Positions 1-6,564 are shown, counted from the first letter of the stretch. The stretch is 9,645 nt of DNA from Pseudomonadota bacterium (GCA_963205465.1 CAUJKG010000197.1:1-9645); one strand, 5' to 3'. Made by a program: numbers and translations. The notes: generated from the letters alone by a model not told the origin.

Positions 1-125
1 AGCGCCGCGGCGATGGTGGTCTTCCCCGCCCCCGACGGCGAGGACAGCACGAACATCAGGCCGCGGCGGGCGATTTTCTCGCGCCGCCGGCCGTTCTTCG
101 GAAGGGTCTTCTGTTTCTTACTCAA
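1..125 (-). CDS. gmk: Guanylate kinase, N-terminal fragment (gene continues beyond the window start)
   Basis: Only about the first 41 codons are present. Guanylate kinase phosphorylates GMP and dGMP with ATP in the cytoplasm, feeding GTP/dGTP synthesis and recycling of guanine nucleotides. Reading the minus strand, a basic N-terminal stretch leads into GLMFVLSSPSGAGKTT, the first beta strand and P-loop (Walker A, GAGKT) typical of bacterial Gmk. The start is inferred: no ATG or GTG lies in frame between the yicC end and this motif except the Met inside GLMFVL, which is too close to the P-loop. A TTG at 125-123 gives a 22-residue leader (MSKKQKTLPK...), a plausible length. This start overlaps the yicC stop (118-120) by eight bases, suggesting coupled translation. 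The identity is secure; the exact start is not. Confidence 0.88.
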   Translation of the reverse strand, partial: MSKKQKTLPKNGRRREKIARRGLMFVLSSPSGAGKTTIAAA

Positions 126-1005
126 TGTTCTGTACCTGCTCGCGCAATTGATCGACCGCGGTTTTCAGTTCCAGGCCGATCCCCGTCAGCGAAACGTCGT
201 TCGACTTCGAACAGAGCGTATTCGCTTCACGGTTGAATTCCTGAGCCAGAAAATCGAGCTTGCGGCCGACCGAACCGCCGTTCTTCAGGAGCGCGCGCGC
301 CGCACCGATATGCGCATGCAGCCGGTCCAGCTCTTCGCGCACGTCCGCTTTCGCCGCGAGCAGTGCCGCTTCCTGATGCAGCCGCTCCTGATCGAGCGTC
401 GAACTTGCGGCAAGCAATTCCTTCACCTGTTCGGCGAGACGTGCGCGGATCGCTTCCAGCGAACGCGACGGCGAGGCTTCGGCAGCCTTGGTCAGTTTCT
501 CTATTTCGGATACGCGGTCGGAAAGCACGCCGCCAATCACGTCGCCTTCTCTTCCGCGCATGGCGACGAGATCGGCAAGGGCCGCGTCAAAACCTTTCAG
601 GAGCGCGCTATTCGCCGCATCGCGCTCCGCTTCGCTCTCCTCGGTCTCGACGATCTCCATCACCCCTTTGATGCCGAGAATGCCGTCGAGCGTCGGCGGC
701 TGCGCCTCGATCCGCTTGGCAAGCTCGCGCGCGGTCGCAATCACCGCCGTAAGCACTTCCTCGTTTACGCGCACCTGAGGTGCTGCACCTTCGCGCTGGA
801 TGGAGAGATTGATCGTGACATTGCCGCGCGTAATCCGCTTTGCGACCGCCGCACGCAGAAGCGGCTCGAGCACCTCGCGGCCGGGCGGAAGGCGGAAGCG
901 CAGATCGAGTCCCTTGGAATTGACGGACTTCAGCTCCCAAGCCCAGCGCAATTCGCCATGCACGCCGGAGGTACGGGCAAAGCCGGTCATGCTGGCAAGG
1001 GTCAT
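118..1005 (-). CDS. yicC: YicC/YloC family endoribonuclease
   Basis: A 295-residue cytoplasmic protein, the usual size for the YicC family. E. coli YicC is implicated in RNA turnover, including of the small RNA RyhB, and the family is described as endoribonucleases; the target here is unknown. The N-terminal YicC domain begins with the typical MTLASMTGFAR and continues with ELKSVNSKGLDLRFRLP (residues 25-40). The C-terminal DUF1732 part carries the strongly conserved DVREELDRLHAHI (221-233), GRKLDFLAQEFNREANT (247-263) and SKSND (266-270), then ends in the QLREQVQNIE motif shared with E. coli. The middle (about 120-215) is predicted helical and charged. The start is chosen because MTL.SMTGFAR is the family's normal N-terminus. 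It lies 84 bases after mltG and overlaps the likely gmk start; yicC-gmk adjacency is widespread in bacteria. Confidence 0.95.
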   Translation of the reverse strand: MTLASMTGFARTSGVHGELRWAWELKSVNSKGLDLRFRLPPGREVLEPLLRAAVAKRITRGNVTINLSIQREGAAPQVRVNEEVLTAVIATARELAKRIEAQPPTLDGILGIKGVMEIVETEESEAERDAANSALLKGFDAALADLVAMRGREGDVIGGVLSDRVSEIEKLTKAAEASPSRSLEAIRARLAEQVKELLAASSTLDQERLHQEAALLAAKADVREELDRLHAHIGAARALLKNGGSVGRKLDFLAQEFNREANTLCSKSNDVSLTGIGLELKTAVDQLREQVQNIE

Positions 1006-1089
1006 GAGAAAACAGGTCCGCGATTCTATTGGTTCGAAAGCCGCGCGACCTTACCGAGCGGTTGAAGCCAAGCCAAGCGCAGGACGACG

Positions 1090-2313
1090 CTACTGCTTCG
1101 TCTTGGTGTCCGACTTCTTCTTCTGCGGCGCGGATTTAGGCTCGTCTTTCTTTTTCACGTCGCCGCCCTGAAACGTCGGCGCCGTTTGCGGCTGCGGCGC
1201 CGCTTTCGGAGCCGGTGCAGGCTGCGCCACGTTCTGCTTCTGGTAATCGCGCCATCGCGCGACATTCTTCAGATGCTGCTCGTAGGTCTCCGCGAAGACG
1301 TGGCCGCCACTGCCGTCGGCAACGAAATAGAGCTCGTTCGTGCGCGCCGGATTGGCGACGGCTTCCAGCGAGGCGCGACCAGGATTGGCGATCGGCCCCG
1401 GCGGCAGGCCGTTGATCGTGTACGTATTATAAGGTGTCGGCTGCTCGACATCCGCGCGGGTGAGCGAACGGCCGAGCGAACCCTTCCCGCCGACCAGTCC
1501 GTAAATGATGGTCGGATCGGACTGCAGCCGCATCTTCTTGTTGAGCCGGTTGACGAAAACGCCCGCGACCCGCGTGCGCTCGGCCGCAATCGCGGTCTCC
1601 TTCTCCACGATCGAGGCGAGCGTGATGAATTCGTTGATATCCTTGATCGGAAGATCCGGCGCACGCTTGGCCCAGATCTGCTCCACCAGTTGCTTGTGCG
1701 CGGCGGCCATGCGCTGGATCAACTGCTCGCGCGAGGTGCCGCGCGTCACGCGATAGGTTTCCGGCAGCAGCGATCCCTCCGGCGGAATGCGCTGGACGGG
1801 GCCGGCGAGCACCTCCGCTTCGTTGAGCCGCTGAAGAATCTGTTGCGTGGTCAGGCCCTCGGCTATCGTCACCGAATGCTGGATCGACTTGCCCGAGATG
1901 ATGGTCTCGAGCACATCGTCCATGCTCGCGCCCTTCTGGAACACGTATTCTCCGGCCTTCAGTTTATCATGCGCGCCGAGCACATAAGCGCCGATGACGA
2001 ACAGCGTGGGATTGTCGATGACGCCTTCGCGCTTCAGGAGATCGGCCATATCGCGAAGGCCGGTGCGCTGCGGGATGTTGAGGGTCAGATCGCTTTCCAG
2101 CGGACCGACCGCCCCGAAGCGCTCGCTTGCGTAATAGACCGCTCCGCCGACCGTCACGGCCAGCAAGAGCAGGATCGTGAAGATCGCATTGCCAACGATG
2201 ACGAAGGGATGGCGCGCGCGGCTGGAGGCGCGGCGCTTCTGCTTCTCACTCACCGGCGGATGCTCTTGATAGTGGGGGCTATCTTCATGCGGATCGTTTT
2301 CGCGGCCGGCCAT
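1090..2313 (-). CDS. mltG: Endolytic murein transglycosylase MltG (YceG family)
   Basis: MltG cuts nascent glycan strands in the periplasm while anchored in the inner membrane, and is thought to set strand length or terminate polymerisation. The 407-residue protein has a charged cytoplasmic N-terminus (1-35), one membrane segment (about 37-61, rich in I, L, V and A), a LysM-like region (about 78-145) and the YceG catalytic domain (about 146-360). The hallmark LASIVEKET (232-240) carries the catalytic Glu, here E237, followed by RVAGVFVNRL (248-257), the SDPTIIYGL block (265-273) and NTYTINGLPPGPIANPG (296-312). After about residue 361 there is a 47-residue low-complexity tail rich in Pro, Ala, Gln and then Lys, longer than the E. 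coli protein's end. The ATG start lies 97 bases after the fabF stop, with only a weak purine-rich ribosome site (acggaa). Confidence 0.96.
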   Translation of the reverse strand: MAGRENDPHEDSPHYQEHPPVSEKQKRRASSRARHPFVIVGNAIFTILLLLAVTVGGAVYYASERFGAVGPLESDLTLNIPQRTGLRDMADLLKREGVIDNPTLFVIGAYVLGAHDKLKAGEYVFQKGASMDDVLETIISGKSIQHSVTIAEGLTTQQILQRLNEAEVLAGPVQRIPPEGSLLPETYRVTRGTSREQLIQRMAAAHKQLVEQIWAKRAPDLPIKDINEFITLASIVEKETAIAAERTRVAGVFVNRLNKKMRLQSDPTIIYGLVGGKGSLGRSLTRADVEQPTPYNTYTINGLPPGPIANPGRASLEAVANPARTNELYFVADGSGGHVFAETYEQHLKNVARWRDYQKQNVAQPAPAPKAAPQPQTAPTFQGGDVKKKDEPKSAPQKKKSDTKTKQ

Positions 2314-2410
2314 TCGCGTTCCGTCTTGTTTGACTTCAGAACAGCCCGCCCCCGGACTGCGTGCACGAAGCTAAGGCTAAATGTGGCCAAAGCAGGAAGA
2401 CGCCGGTTTC

Positions 2411-3670
2411 CTAATTGACGCGGCGGAAAATCAGCGACGCATTGGTGCCGCCAAACCCGAAAGAATTGGAAAGCACGGTGTTGATTTCACGTTTGCGCGG
2501 CGTATGGGGCACGAGATCGATCGGCGTTTCCACCGACGGATTGTCGAGATTGAGCGTCGCCGGCGCCACCTGATCGCGGACCGCAAGCAGCGAGAAAATC
2601 GCCTCGACCGCGCCGGCCGCGCCGAGCAGATGCCCGATCGACGACTTGGTCGAGGACATCGAAATTTTGGAAGCGGCGTCGCCGACCAGCCGCTGCACCG
2701 CGCCAAGCTCGATGGTGTCGGCCATGGTCGAAGTGCCGTGCGCGTTGATGTAATCGAGGTCGGCCGCCGTCACGCCCGCACGCTTCAGCGCCATGGTCAT
2801 GCAGCGGAACGCGCCGTCGCCATCTTCCGACGGCGCGGTGATGTGATAAGCGTCGCCGGTCAAACCGTAGCCGACGAGTTCGCCATAGATTTTCGCGCCG
2901 CGCGCTTTCGCATGCTCGTATTCCTCGAGCACCACAACGCCCGCACCCTCGCCCATCACGAAGCCGTCGCGATCCTTGTCGTAGGGGCGCGACGCCTTCT
3001 CGGGCGTTTCGTTATAGGCGCTGGAAAGCGCGTGCATCGAGGAGAAGCCCGCGATCGAAAGGCGCGTCAGCGGCGACTCCGCACCGCCCGCGACCATCAC
3101 ATCGGCATCCCCAAGCGCAATCAAGCGGCCGGCATCGCCGATCGCATGCGCACCGGTCGAACAAGCGGTCACCACCGAGTGGTTCGGCCCTTTCAGACCA
3201 TGCTGAATCGAAACATAGCCGGACACGAGATTGATGAGGCGGCCCGGAATGAAGAACGGCGAAATGCGCCGCGGGCCTCTCTCTTTCAGGATGATCGCGT
3301 TCTCGGCGATGCCGTGAATACCGCCGATGCCTGAACCGATCAGGGTGCCCGTGCGCTCCTGGTCTTCCTTCGACTCCGGCTTCCATCCGGCGTCGGCTAG
3401 CGCCTGGGTCGCGGCCGCGACGCCATAGATAATAAAGTCATCGACCTTCCGGCTTTCCTTCGGCTCCATCCACTGATCGGAGTTGAAGGAGCCGTCGGCG
3501 CCGTCGCCCTTCGGGATAAAATGTCCGATCTGGCAGCGCAGGTCGGAAACATCGAAGGTGTCGATCTTCTTCGCGCCGCTCTTGCCTGCGAGGAGACGCT
3601 GCCACGACACCTCGACGCCGCAGCCGAGCGGCGATACCATCCCCAGCCCGGTGACGACGACGCGACGCAT
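2411..3670 (-). CDS. fabF: 3-oxoacyl-[acyl-carrier-protein] synthase II (KAS II)
   Basis: FabF condenses malonyl-ACP with acyl-ACP, releasing CO2 and lengthening the chain by two carbons; in E. coli it favours longer chains and cis-unsaturated elongation. At 419 residues it is full length and starts with the family's MRRVVVTGLGMVSPLG. The active site is complete: nucleophile C170 in VVTACSTGAHA, H311 in NAHGTSTMADT, and K342/H347 in STKSSIGHLLGA. The C-terminal SFGFGGTN loop (403-410) is present, its second Phe (F406) matching the gatekeeper Phe of E. coli FabF. The protein ends soon after at ASLIFRRVN. It lies 60 bases after acpP, with a 10-bp hairpin in the gap. The ribosome site (cgggatt) is weak, which could help keep FabF well below AcpP; that is inference. 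FabB-type synthases are less likely given length and neighbours. Confidence 0.98.
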   Translation of the reverse strand: MRRVVVTGLGMVSPLGCGVEVSWQRLLAGKSGAKKIDTFDVSDLRCQIGHFIPKGDGADGSFNSDQWMEPKESRKVDDFIIYGVAAATQALADAGWKPESKEDQERTGTLIGSGIGGIHGIAENAIILKERGPRRISPFFIPGRLINLVSGYVSIQHGLKGPNHSVVTACSTGAHAIGDAGRLIALGDADVMVAGGAESPLTRLSIAGFSSMHALSSAYNETPEKASRPYDKDRDGFVMGEGAGVVVLEEYEHAKARGAKIYGELVGYGLTGDAYHITAPSEDGDGAFRCMTMALKRAGVTAADLDYINAHGTSTMADTIELGAVQRLVGDAASKISMSSTKSSIGHLLGAAGAVEAIFSLLAVRDQVAPATLNLDNPSVETPIDLVPHTPRKREINTVLSNSFGFGGTNASLIFRRVN

Positions 3671-3690
3671 TATACTTTGAATCCCGTTGC

Positions 3691-3718
3691 GCGCGGACCG
3701 GCTATTAGCGGTCCGCGC
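3691..3718 (-). other. 10-bp inverted repeat between acpP and fabF (transcript hairpin)
   Basis: The arms gcgcggaccg (3691-3700) and cggtccgcgc (3709-3718) are perfectly complementary around an 8-base loop, gctattag. On the minus-strand transcript the hairpin lies 12 bases after the acpP stop and ends 20 bases before the fabF ATG. No U-run follows on either strand, so it does not look like an ordinary intrinsic terminator. It may protect the 3' end of a processed acpP message or reduce read-through into fabF; both are inferences. Confidence 0.75.
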
Positions 3719-3730
3719 AAGCCAGTCAGA

Positions 3731-3970
3731 TTAGGACTTGGCGTTCTTCTCGAGGAACTTCACGGCGTCGCCGACGGTCAGGATCGTCTCCGCTGCATCG
3801 TCCGGAATCTCGCAGCCGAATTCTTCTTCGAAGGCCATGACCAGCTCGACGGTATCGAGAGAGTCCGCGCCCAGATCGTCGATGAAGCTCGCCTTGTCGT
3901 TCACCTTCTCGGGTTCGACACCGAGATGTTCGACAACGATCTTTTTAACCCGTTCGGCAATGTCGGCCAT
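3731..3970 (-). CDS. acpP: Acyl carrier protein
   Basis: AcpP is the small acidic carrier that holds growing acyl chains as thioesters on a 4'-phosphopantetheine arm and shuttles them among FabD, FabF, FabG and other enzymes. The product is 79 residues, typical for the family, and strongly acidic. The attachment motif GADSLDTVELVMAFEEEF is present, with Ser37 as the modified residue in DSL, followed by IPDDAAETILTVGDAVKFLE. The start at 3970 is chosen over an in-frame extension reaching 4069, because MADIAERVKKIVVEHL is the normal ACP N-terminus and a good ribosome site, aaggg (3978-3982), lies seven bases upstream. It follows fabG after a 272-base gap that appears to hold its own promoter, fitting the need for ACP in large excess over the enzymes. 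Confidence 0.98.
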   Translation of the reverse strand: MADIAERVKKIVVEHLGVEPEKVNDKASFIDDLGADSLDTVELVMAFEEEFGCEIPDDAAETILTVGDAVKFLEKNAKS

Positions 3971-4242
3971 TGATACACCCTTGGTCGCCCGCAAGCTTGT
4001 TCGAATTGTTGCCGCGAGAATTGCCCCCCGCAGCGGGTTCGGCCTTTCTTTGTCCGATTGCGACGGCATGCGCCAGCGAAAAATGCGGGAACTCCCGTCA
4101 CCTTCCGGTTGCGGCCTGCCACGATCGAACCAGAGGCCAAAGCGGTCGTAACATAACCGTCTGCCGTGTCAAAGCGGGCTATCCCGCTGTAAACAGGGGA
4201 AAAACGGGAGCTTCCGGCCGGCTTTCGCGCTAGCCCCCGCCC
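3971..4242 (-). promoter_or_regulatory. fabG-acpP intergenic region: acpP leader and control region
   Basis: This 272-base gap separates fabG from acpP on the same strand and is long compared with the other gaps in the block. It holds a short hairpin, agcggg/cccgct (4173-4178 with 4183-4188, loop of four), then a TTGACA box, and nearer acpP a very short hairpin, cggga/tcccg (4086-4097), followed on the transcript by a run of five U. I see no conserved coding frame; the in-frame upstream extension of acpP has no ACP-like content. The region probably carries an acpP promoter plus a long 5' leader. Confidence 0.55.
4145..4172 (-). promoter_or_regulatory. Candidate sigma-70 promoter for acpP
   Basis: A perfect -35 box TTGACA (4172 to 4167 on the minus strand) is followed after 16 bases by TACGAC (4150 to 4145), which matches the -10 consensus at only three of six positions. 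Transcription would begin near 4138, giving a leader of roughly 168 bases before acpP. The -35 is convincing; the -10 is weak, so this is a candidate only. Confidence 0.4.
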
Positions 4243-4980
4243 TCAGAGCATCGCCATGCCGCCGTTGATGTGAATCGTGGCGCCGCTGACGTAACCGGCC
4301 TCGTTGGAAGCCAGATAAACCGCCGCCGCGGCAATGTCGTCGGGCGTGCCGAGACGCCGCGCCGGGACCGAATCGAGGATCGCCTTCTTCTGTGCGTCGT
4401 TCAGGGCGTCGGTCATCGGAGTTGCGATAAAGCCCGGAGCAATGCAGTTCGCGGTCACGTTGCGGCTCGCGAGTTCAGCGGCGAGCGACTTGGTCATGCC
4501 GACCATGCCGGCCTTGGCGGCAGCGTAATTGCCCTGCCCGGCATTGCTGGTGAAGCCGACCACCGACGTAATGCCGATGATCCGGCCGAAACGCTGGCGC
4601 ATCATGCCCATGCCCGCGGCGCGGGCAAGCCGGAACGAAGCCGTGAGGTTCACCGCGATCACCTGGTCCCAGTCCTCGTCCTTCAGGCGGACGAAGATGT
4701 TGTCCTTGGTGATGCCGGCGTTGTTCACGAGGATATCGAGCCGCTGCATCTTTTCGACCGCGGCGGGAACGAGCACTTCGACCGCGTCCTTGTCGGCGAG
4801 ATTACAGGGCAACACGTGGACACGATCCTTGAATTCATTCGCGATCGCGTCGAGCGCGTCCTTGCGAGTGCCGGAAATCGCAACGGTCGCGCCCTGCTTG
4901 TGCAGTGCTTTCGCGATCGCCGTACCGATGCCACTGGATGCGCCGGTTACCAGCGCGTTCTTTCCGGTCAGATCAAACAT
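4243..4980 (-). CDS. fabG: 3-oxoacyl-[acyl-carrier-protein] reductase
   Basis: FabG is the NADPH-dependent short-chain dehydrogenase that reduces 3-oxoacyl-ACP to (R)-3-hydroxyacyl-ACP, the first reduction in each elongation round. The 245-residue product has the Rossmann glycine motif TGASSGIG (12-19), the NNAG motif (86-89), and the full catalytic set N111, S139, Y152 and K156 (in NYAAAKAG). It ends with the typical GATIHINGGMAML. The ATG at 4980 is chosen over an in-frame TTG four codons upstream: MFDLTGKNALVTGAS is the standard FabG N-terminus, and ggagag (4985-4990) stands four bases before it as a ribosome site. That site starts four bases after the VOC stop, so the two genes are tightly linked. 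Other short-chain dehydrogenases share the fold, but the position next to fabD and acpP makes FabG very likely. Confidence 0.97.
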   Translation of the reverse strand: MFDLTGKNALVTGASSGIGTAIAKALHKQGATVAISGTRKDALDAIANEFKDRVHVLPCNLADKDAVEVLVPAAVEKMQRLDILVNNAGITKDNIFVRLKDEDWDQVIAVNLTASFRLARAAGMGMMRQRFGRIIGITSVVGFTSNAGQGNYAAAKAGMVGMTKSLAAELASRNVTANCIAPGFIATPMTDALNDAQKKAILDSVPARRLGTPDDIAAAAVYLASNEAGYVSGATIHINGGMAML

Positions 4981-4993
4981 TCCGCTCTCCAAT

Positions 4994-5353
4994 TCATTCC
5001 CCGGACTCGTGTCCGAAACTTAGCAGGTAACCGTCAGGATCCTTGATCGCGAATTCGACCATGCCATAGGGCATTTTTTCAGGACCCCATTCGGCTTTCA
5101 CTTTGCCACTGATATTATTCCAGAGCTCGAACGCATCCTGCACGTAGATATACTGCACGGCTGTCGCGTGCGGCGCGCCGAAATGTTCGTTCTTCATGAA
5201 CATGATCGAAACGCCTTCGCGCTCCAGCCGGCACCAGTTGTCTTGCCAGCAGCTCGTGCATTTGAAGCCGAGCACGGACTCATACCACGCAATCGTGCGC
5301 TCCAGATCGGAGCTTTGCAGCATCGGCGAGAGCGCACGAAAGCGGTTGCTCAT
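4994..5353 (-). CDS. VOC (glyoxalase/bleomycin-resistance) superfamily protein, function unknown
   Basis: A 119-residue protein with one apparent VOC unit pair: SPMLQSSDLERTIAWYESVLGF (9-30) matches the opening beta-alpha of the fold, and VEFAIKDPDGYLLSFGH (99-115) matches its closing DPDG strand. At positions where metal-dependent VOC enzymes usually carry His or Glu I see Met or Leu near 11-12, Gln in AVQYIYVQD (65-73) and Ser in LLSFGH, so it resembles non-metal binding or sequestration members more than glyoxalase I. Three Cys residues (C32, C35, C41) cluster near the N-terminal strand. Its ATG overlaps the fabD stop as ATGA, with no strong ribosome site, suggesting coupled translation. 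Its 3' half is poorer in GC than its neighbours (59 of 120 bases in 5041-5160 by hand count), a possible sign of transfer. The substrate cannot be told from sequence. Confidence 0.85.
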   Translation of the reverse strand: MSNRFRALSPMLQSSDLERTIAWYESVLGFKCTSCWQDNWCRLEREGVSIMFMKNEHFGAPHATAVQYIYVQDAFELWNNISGKVKAEWGPEKMPYGMVEFAIKDPDGYLLSFGHESGE

Positions 5354-6294
5354 CCGGCTTTGGCCGCTTTGTACGCCGCGACGTCATCCGGCGTCCCGAC
5401 CGGCTGACCCGAAACTTCCTTGGCGATGCGCTTCAGGAGCCCGGTCAGCACCTTGCCGGACCCGGCTTCGACGATTCTCGTGACCCCATTCGCCGCCAGA
5501 TACTGCACGCACTCTCTCCAGCGAACCGTGCCGGTAACCTGGCGAACCAGAAGATCGACGATTTCTTTCGGATCGGAAACCGCACTCGCGGTGACGTTCG
5601 CGACCACCGGCACCTTCGGCGCGTTCACCTGCACCTTCGAGAGTGCTTCGCGCATCGCATCCGCGGCGGGCTGCATGAGCGCGCAATGAAACGGCGCGGA
5701 GACGGGCAGCATCATCGCGCGGATGCTTTTTCCCTTCGCGATCTCGGCGGCGCGCTCAACCGCAGCCTTATTCCCCGAGACGACCACCTGCCCGCCGCCG
5801 TTGTCGTTCGCGACGTCGCAGACTTCGCCCTGCGCGGCTTCCGCCGCGAGCGCCTTCGCGGCCTCGAGTTCGACGCCGAGGAGCGCCGCCATCGCGCCGG
5901 TGCCGACCGGCACTGCCTTCTGCATGGCCTGCCCGCGAATCTTCAGGAGCTTCGCTGCATCGCTGATCGAAAAGGTGCCGGCCGCGGCCAGCGCGGAATA
6001 TTCTCCGAGCGAGTGGCCGGCAACGAACTTCACGTCGCGCGCGAGATCGAGTCCCGCTTCCGCCTCCAGCACCTTCACCACCGCGACCGAAACCGCCATC
6101 AGCGCAGGCTGGGCATTCTCGGTGAGGGTCAGCGTCTCCTGCGGGCCTTCCCACATGATTTGCGAGAGTTTCTGGGAAAGCGCCGAATCCACCTCGTCGA
6201 ACACCGCCTTTGCCGCCGGAAACTGCTCGGCGAGCGCCTTGCCCATGCCGACCGCCTGGCTCCCCTGCCCGGGAAAGGTGAATGCGACTGTCAT
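5350..6294 (-). CDS. fabD: Malonyl-CoA:acyl carrier protein transacylase
   Basis: FabD transfers malonyl from CoA to the phosphopantetheine of AcpP, supplying the extender unit for chain elongation. The product is 314 residues, the usual length. It opens with TFPGQGSQAVGMG (6-18), holds the nucleophilic Ser95 in GHSLGEYSA, Arg120 in KIRGQAMQ, and His203 in APFHCALMQPA; Q252 in VRQVTGTVRW corresponds to the conserved active-site Gln. The C-terminal VEAGSGKVLTGLLKR (275-289) is also typical. The ATG at 6294 has a strong ribosome site, agggga (6299-6304), four bases upstream. It is the first gene of the leftward block and overlaps the VOC gene by four bases at its stop. It faces rpsF across a 270-base divergent region. 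Confidence 0.98.
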   Translation of the reverse strand: MTVAFTFPGQGSQAVGMGKALAEQFPAAKAVFDEVDSALSQKLSQIMWEGPQETLTLTENAQPALMAVSVAVVKVLEAEAGLDLARDVKFVAGHSLGEYSALAAAGTFSISDAAKLLKIRGQAMQKAVPVGTGAMAALLGVELEAAKALAAEAAQGEVCDVANDNGGGQVVVSGNKAAVERAAEIAKGKSIRAMMLPVSAPFHCALMQPAADAMREALSKVQVNAPKVPVVANVTASAVSDPKEIVDLLVRQVTGTVRWRECVQYLAANGVTRIVEAGSGKVLTGLLKRIAKEVSGQPVGTPDDVAAYKAAKAG

Positions 6295-6371
6295 GAAATC
6301 CCCTGAAAATGCTTATTTTCGGGGCCGTTGGACACGGGGCCGAAGGCCAAGTCAAGCTCCCGCCTTCCGCC

Positions 6372-6399
6372 TTGCCTTCGGCGCAAAAACCCCTATAAA
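6372..6399 (+). promoter_or_regulatory. Probable promoter of the rpsF-rpsR operon
   Basis: TTGCCT (6372-6377) and TATAAA (6394-6399) are separated by 16 bases, and the flanking C residues (cttgcc, ctataa) fit the alphaproteobacterial housekeeping sigma pattern. A start near 6406 gives a leader of about 160 bases before rpsF. This is the best promoter match in the window. Confidence 0.6.
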
Positions 6400-6420
6400 C
6401 CGCGCCTTCTGCCGGTCCAG
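6392..6420 (-). promoter_or_regulatory. Candidate promoter for the fabD block
   Basis: On the minus strand CTGGAC (6420 to 6415) is followed after 17 bases by TATAGG (6397 to 6392), a modest match to the alphaproteobacterial sigma-70 pattern. Initiation near 6385 would leave a leader of about 90 bases before fabD. Its -10 box overlaps that of the rpsF promoter on the other strand. The match is only fair, and a CTTGAC box nearer fabD (minus strand, about 6351-6356) lacks a good partner. Confidence 0.3.
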
Positions 6421-6564
6421 GCCGGGAGCTGAACGCGGGGTGGCGCAAGTCACAGGGCCAGTCGGTCCGTCCCTCGGTGTTCCCGCCTCTGAGATGTTTC
6501 GAGCCTTCACGAAGGCTCGGAGGGCTCGGCGCCAGACCGGCGCTAACAGATGGAAGGCTTACCC
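6400..6564 (+). promoter_or_regulatory. Structured rpsF 5' leader (possible S6:S18 autoregulatory region)
   Basis: The predicted leader contains a 9-bp hairpin, cgagccttc/gaaggctcg (6500-6508 with 6511-6519, two-base loop as written, four in practice), and a second, gcgcc/ggcgc (6529-6533 with 6539-6543). The sequence ggctcgg occurs twice, at 6514-6520 and 6523-6529, so the gagcc at 6501-6505 could pair with either copy. The ribosome site ggaagg (6552-6557) follows nine bases after the second hairpin. S6:S18 complexes are known to bind leader RNAs of rpsF operons in several bacteria; whether this is such an element is inference, as I cannot confirm the published consensus by eye. Confidence 0.45.

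Noticed and set aside
13..1065. A 350-codon plus-strand open frame opposite yicC and gmk.
   Set aside because: It is an antisense shadow of two recognised genes and has no family motifs.
1186..2418. A 410-codon plus-strand open frame opposite mltG.
   Set aside because: The product is Arg-rich without recognisable motifs and mirrors mltG, whose catalytic motif is intact.
2381..3334. A 317-codon plus-strand open frame opposite fabF.
   Set aside because: His/Arg-rich shadow of fabF, whose active-site residues are all present on the other strand.
3971..4069. An in-frame N-terminal extension of acpP by 33 codons.
   Set aside because: The standard ACP start at 3970 has a good ribosome site and gives the normal 79-residue length.
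6550..6564. An upstream ATG for rpsF adding MEGLP.
   Set aside because: This ATG overlaps the ribosome site of the canonical MPLYEH start.
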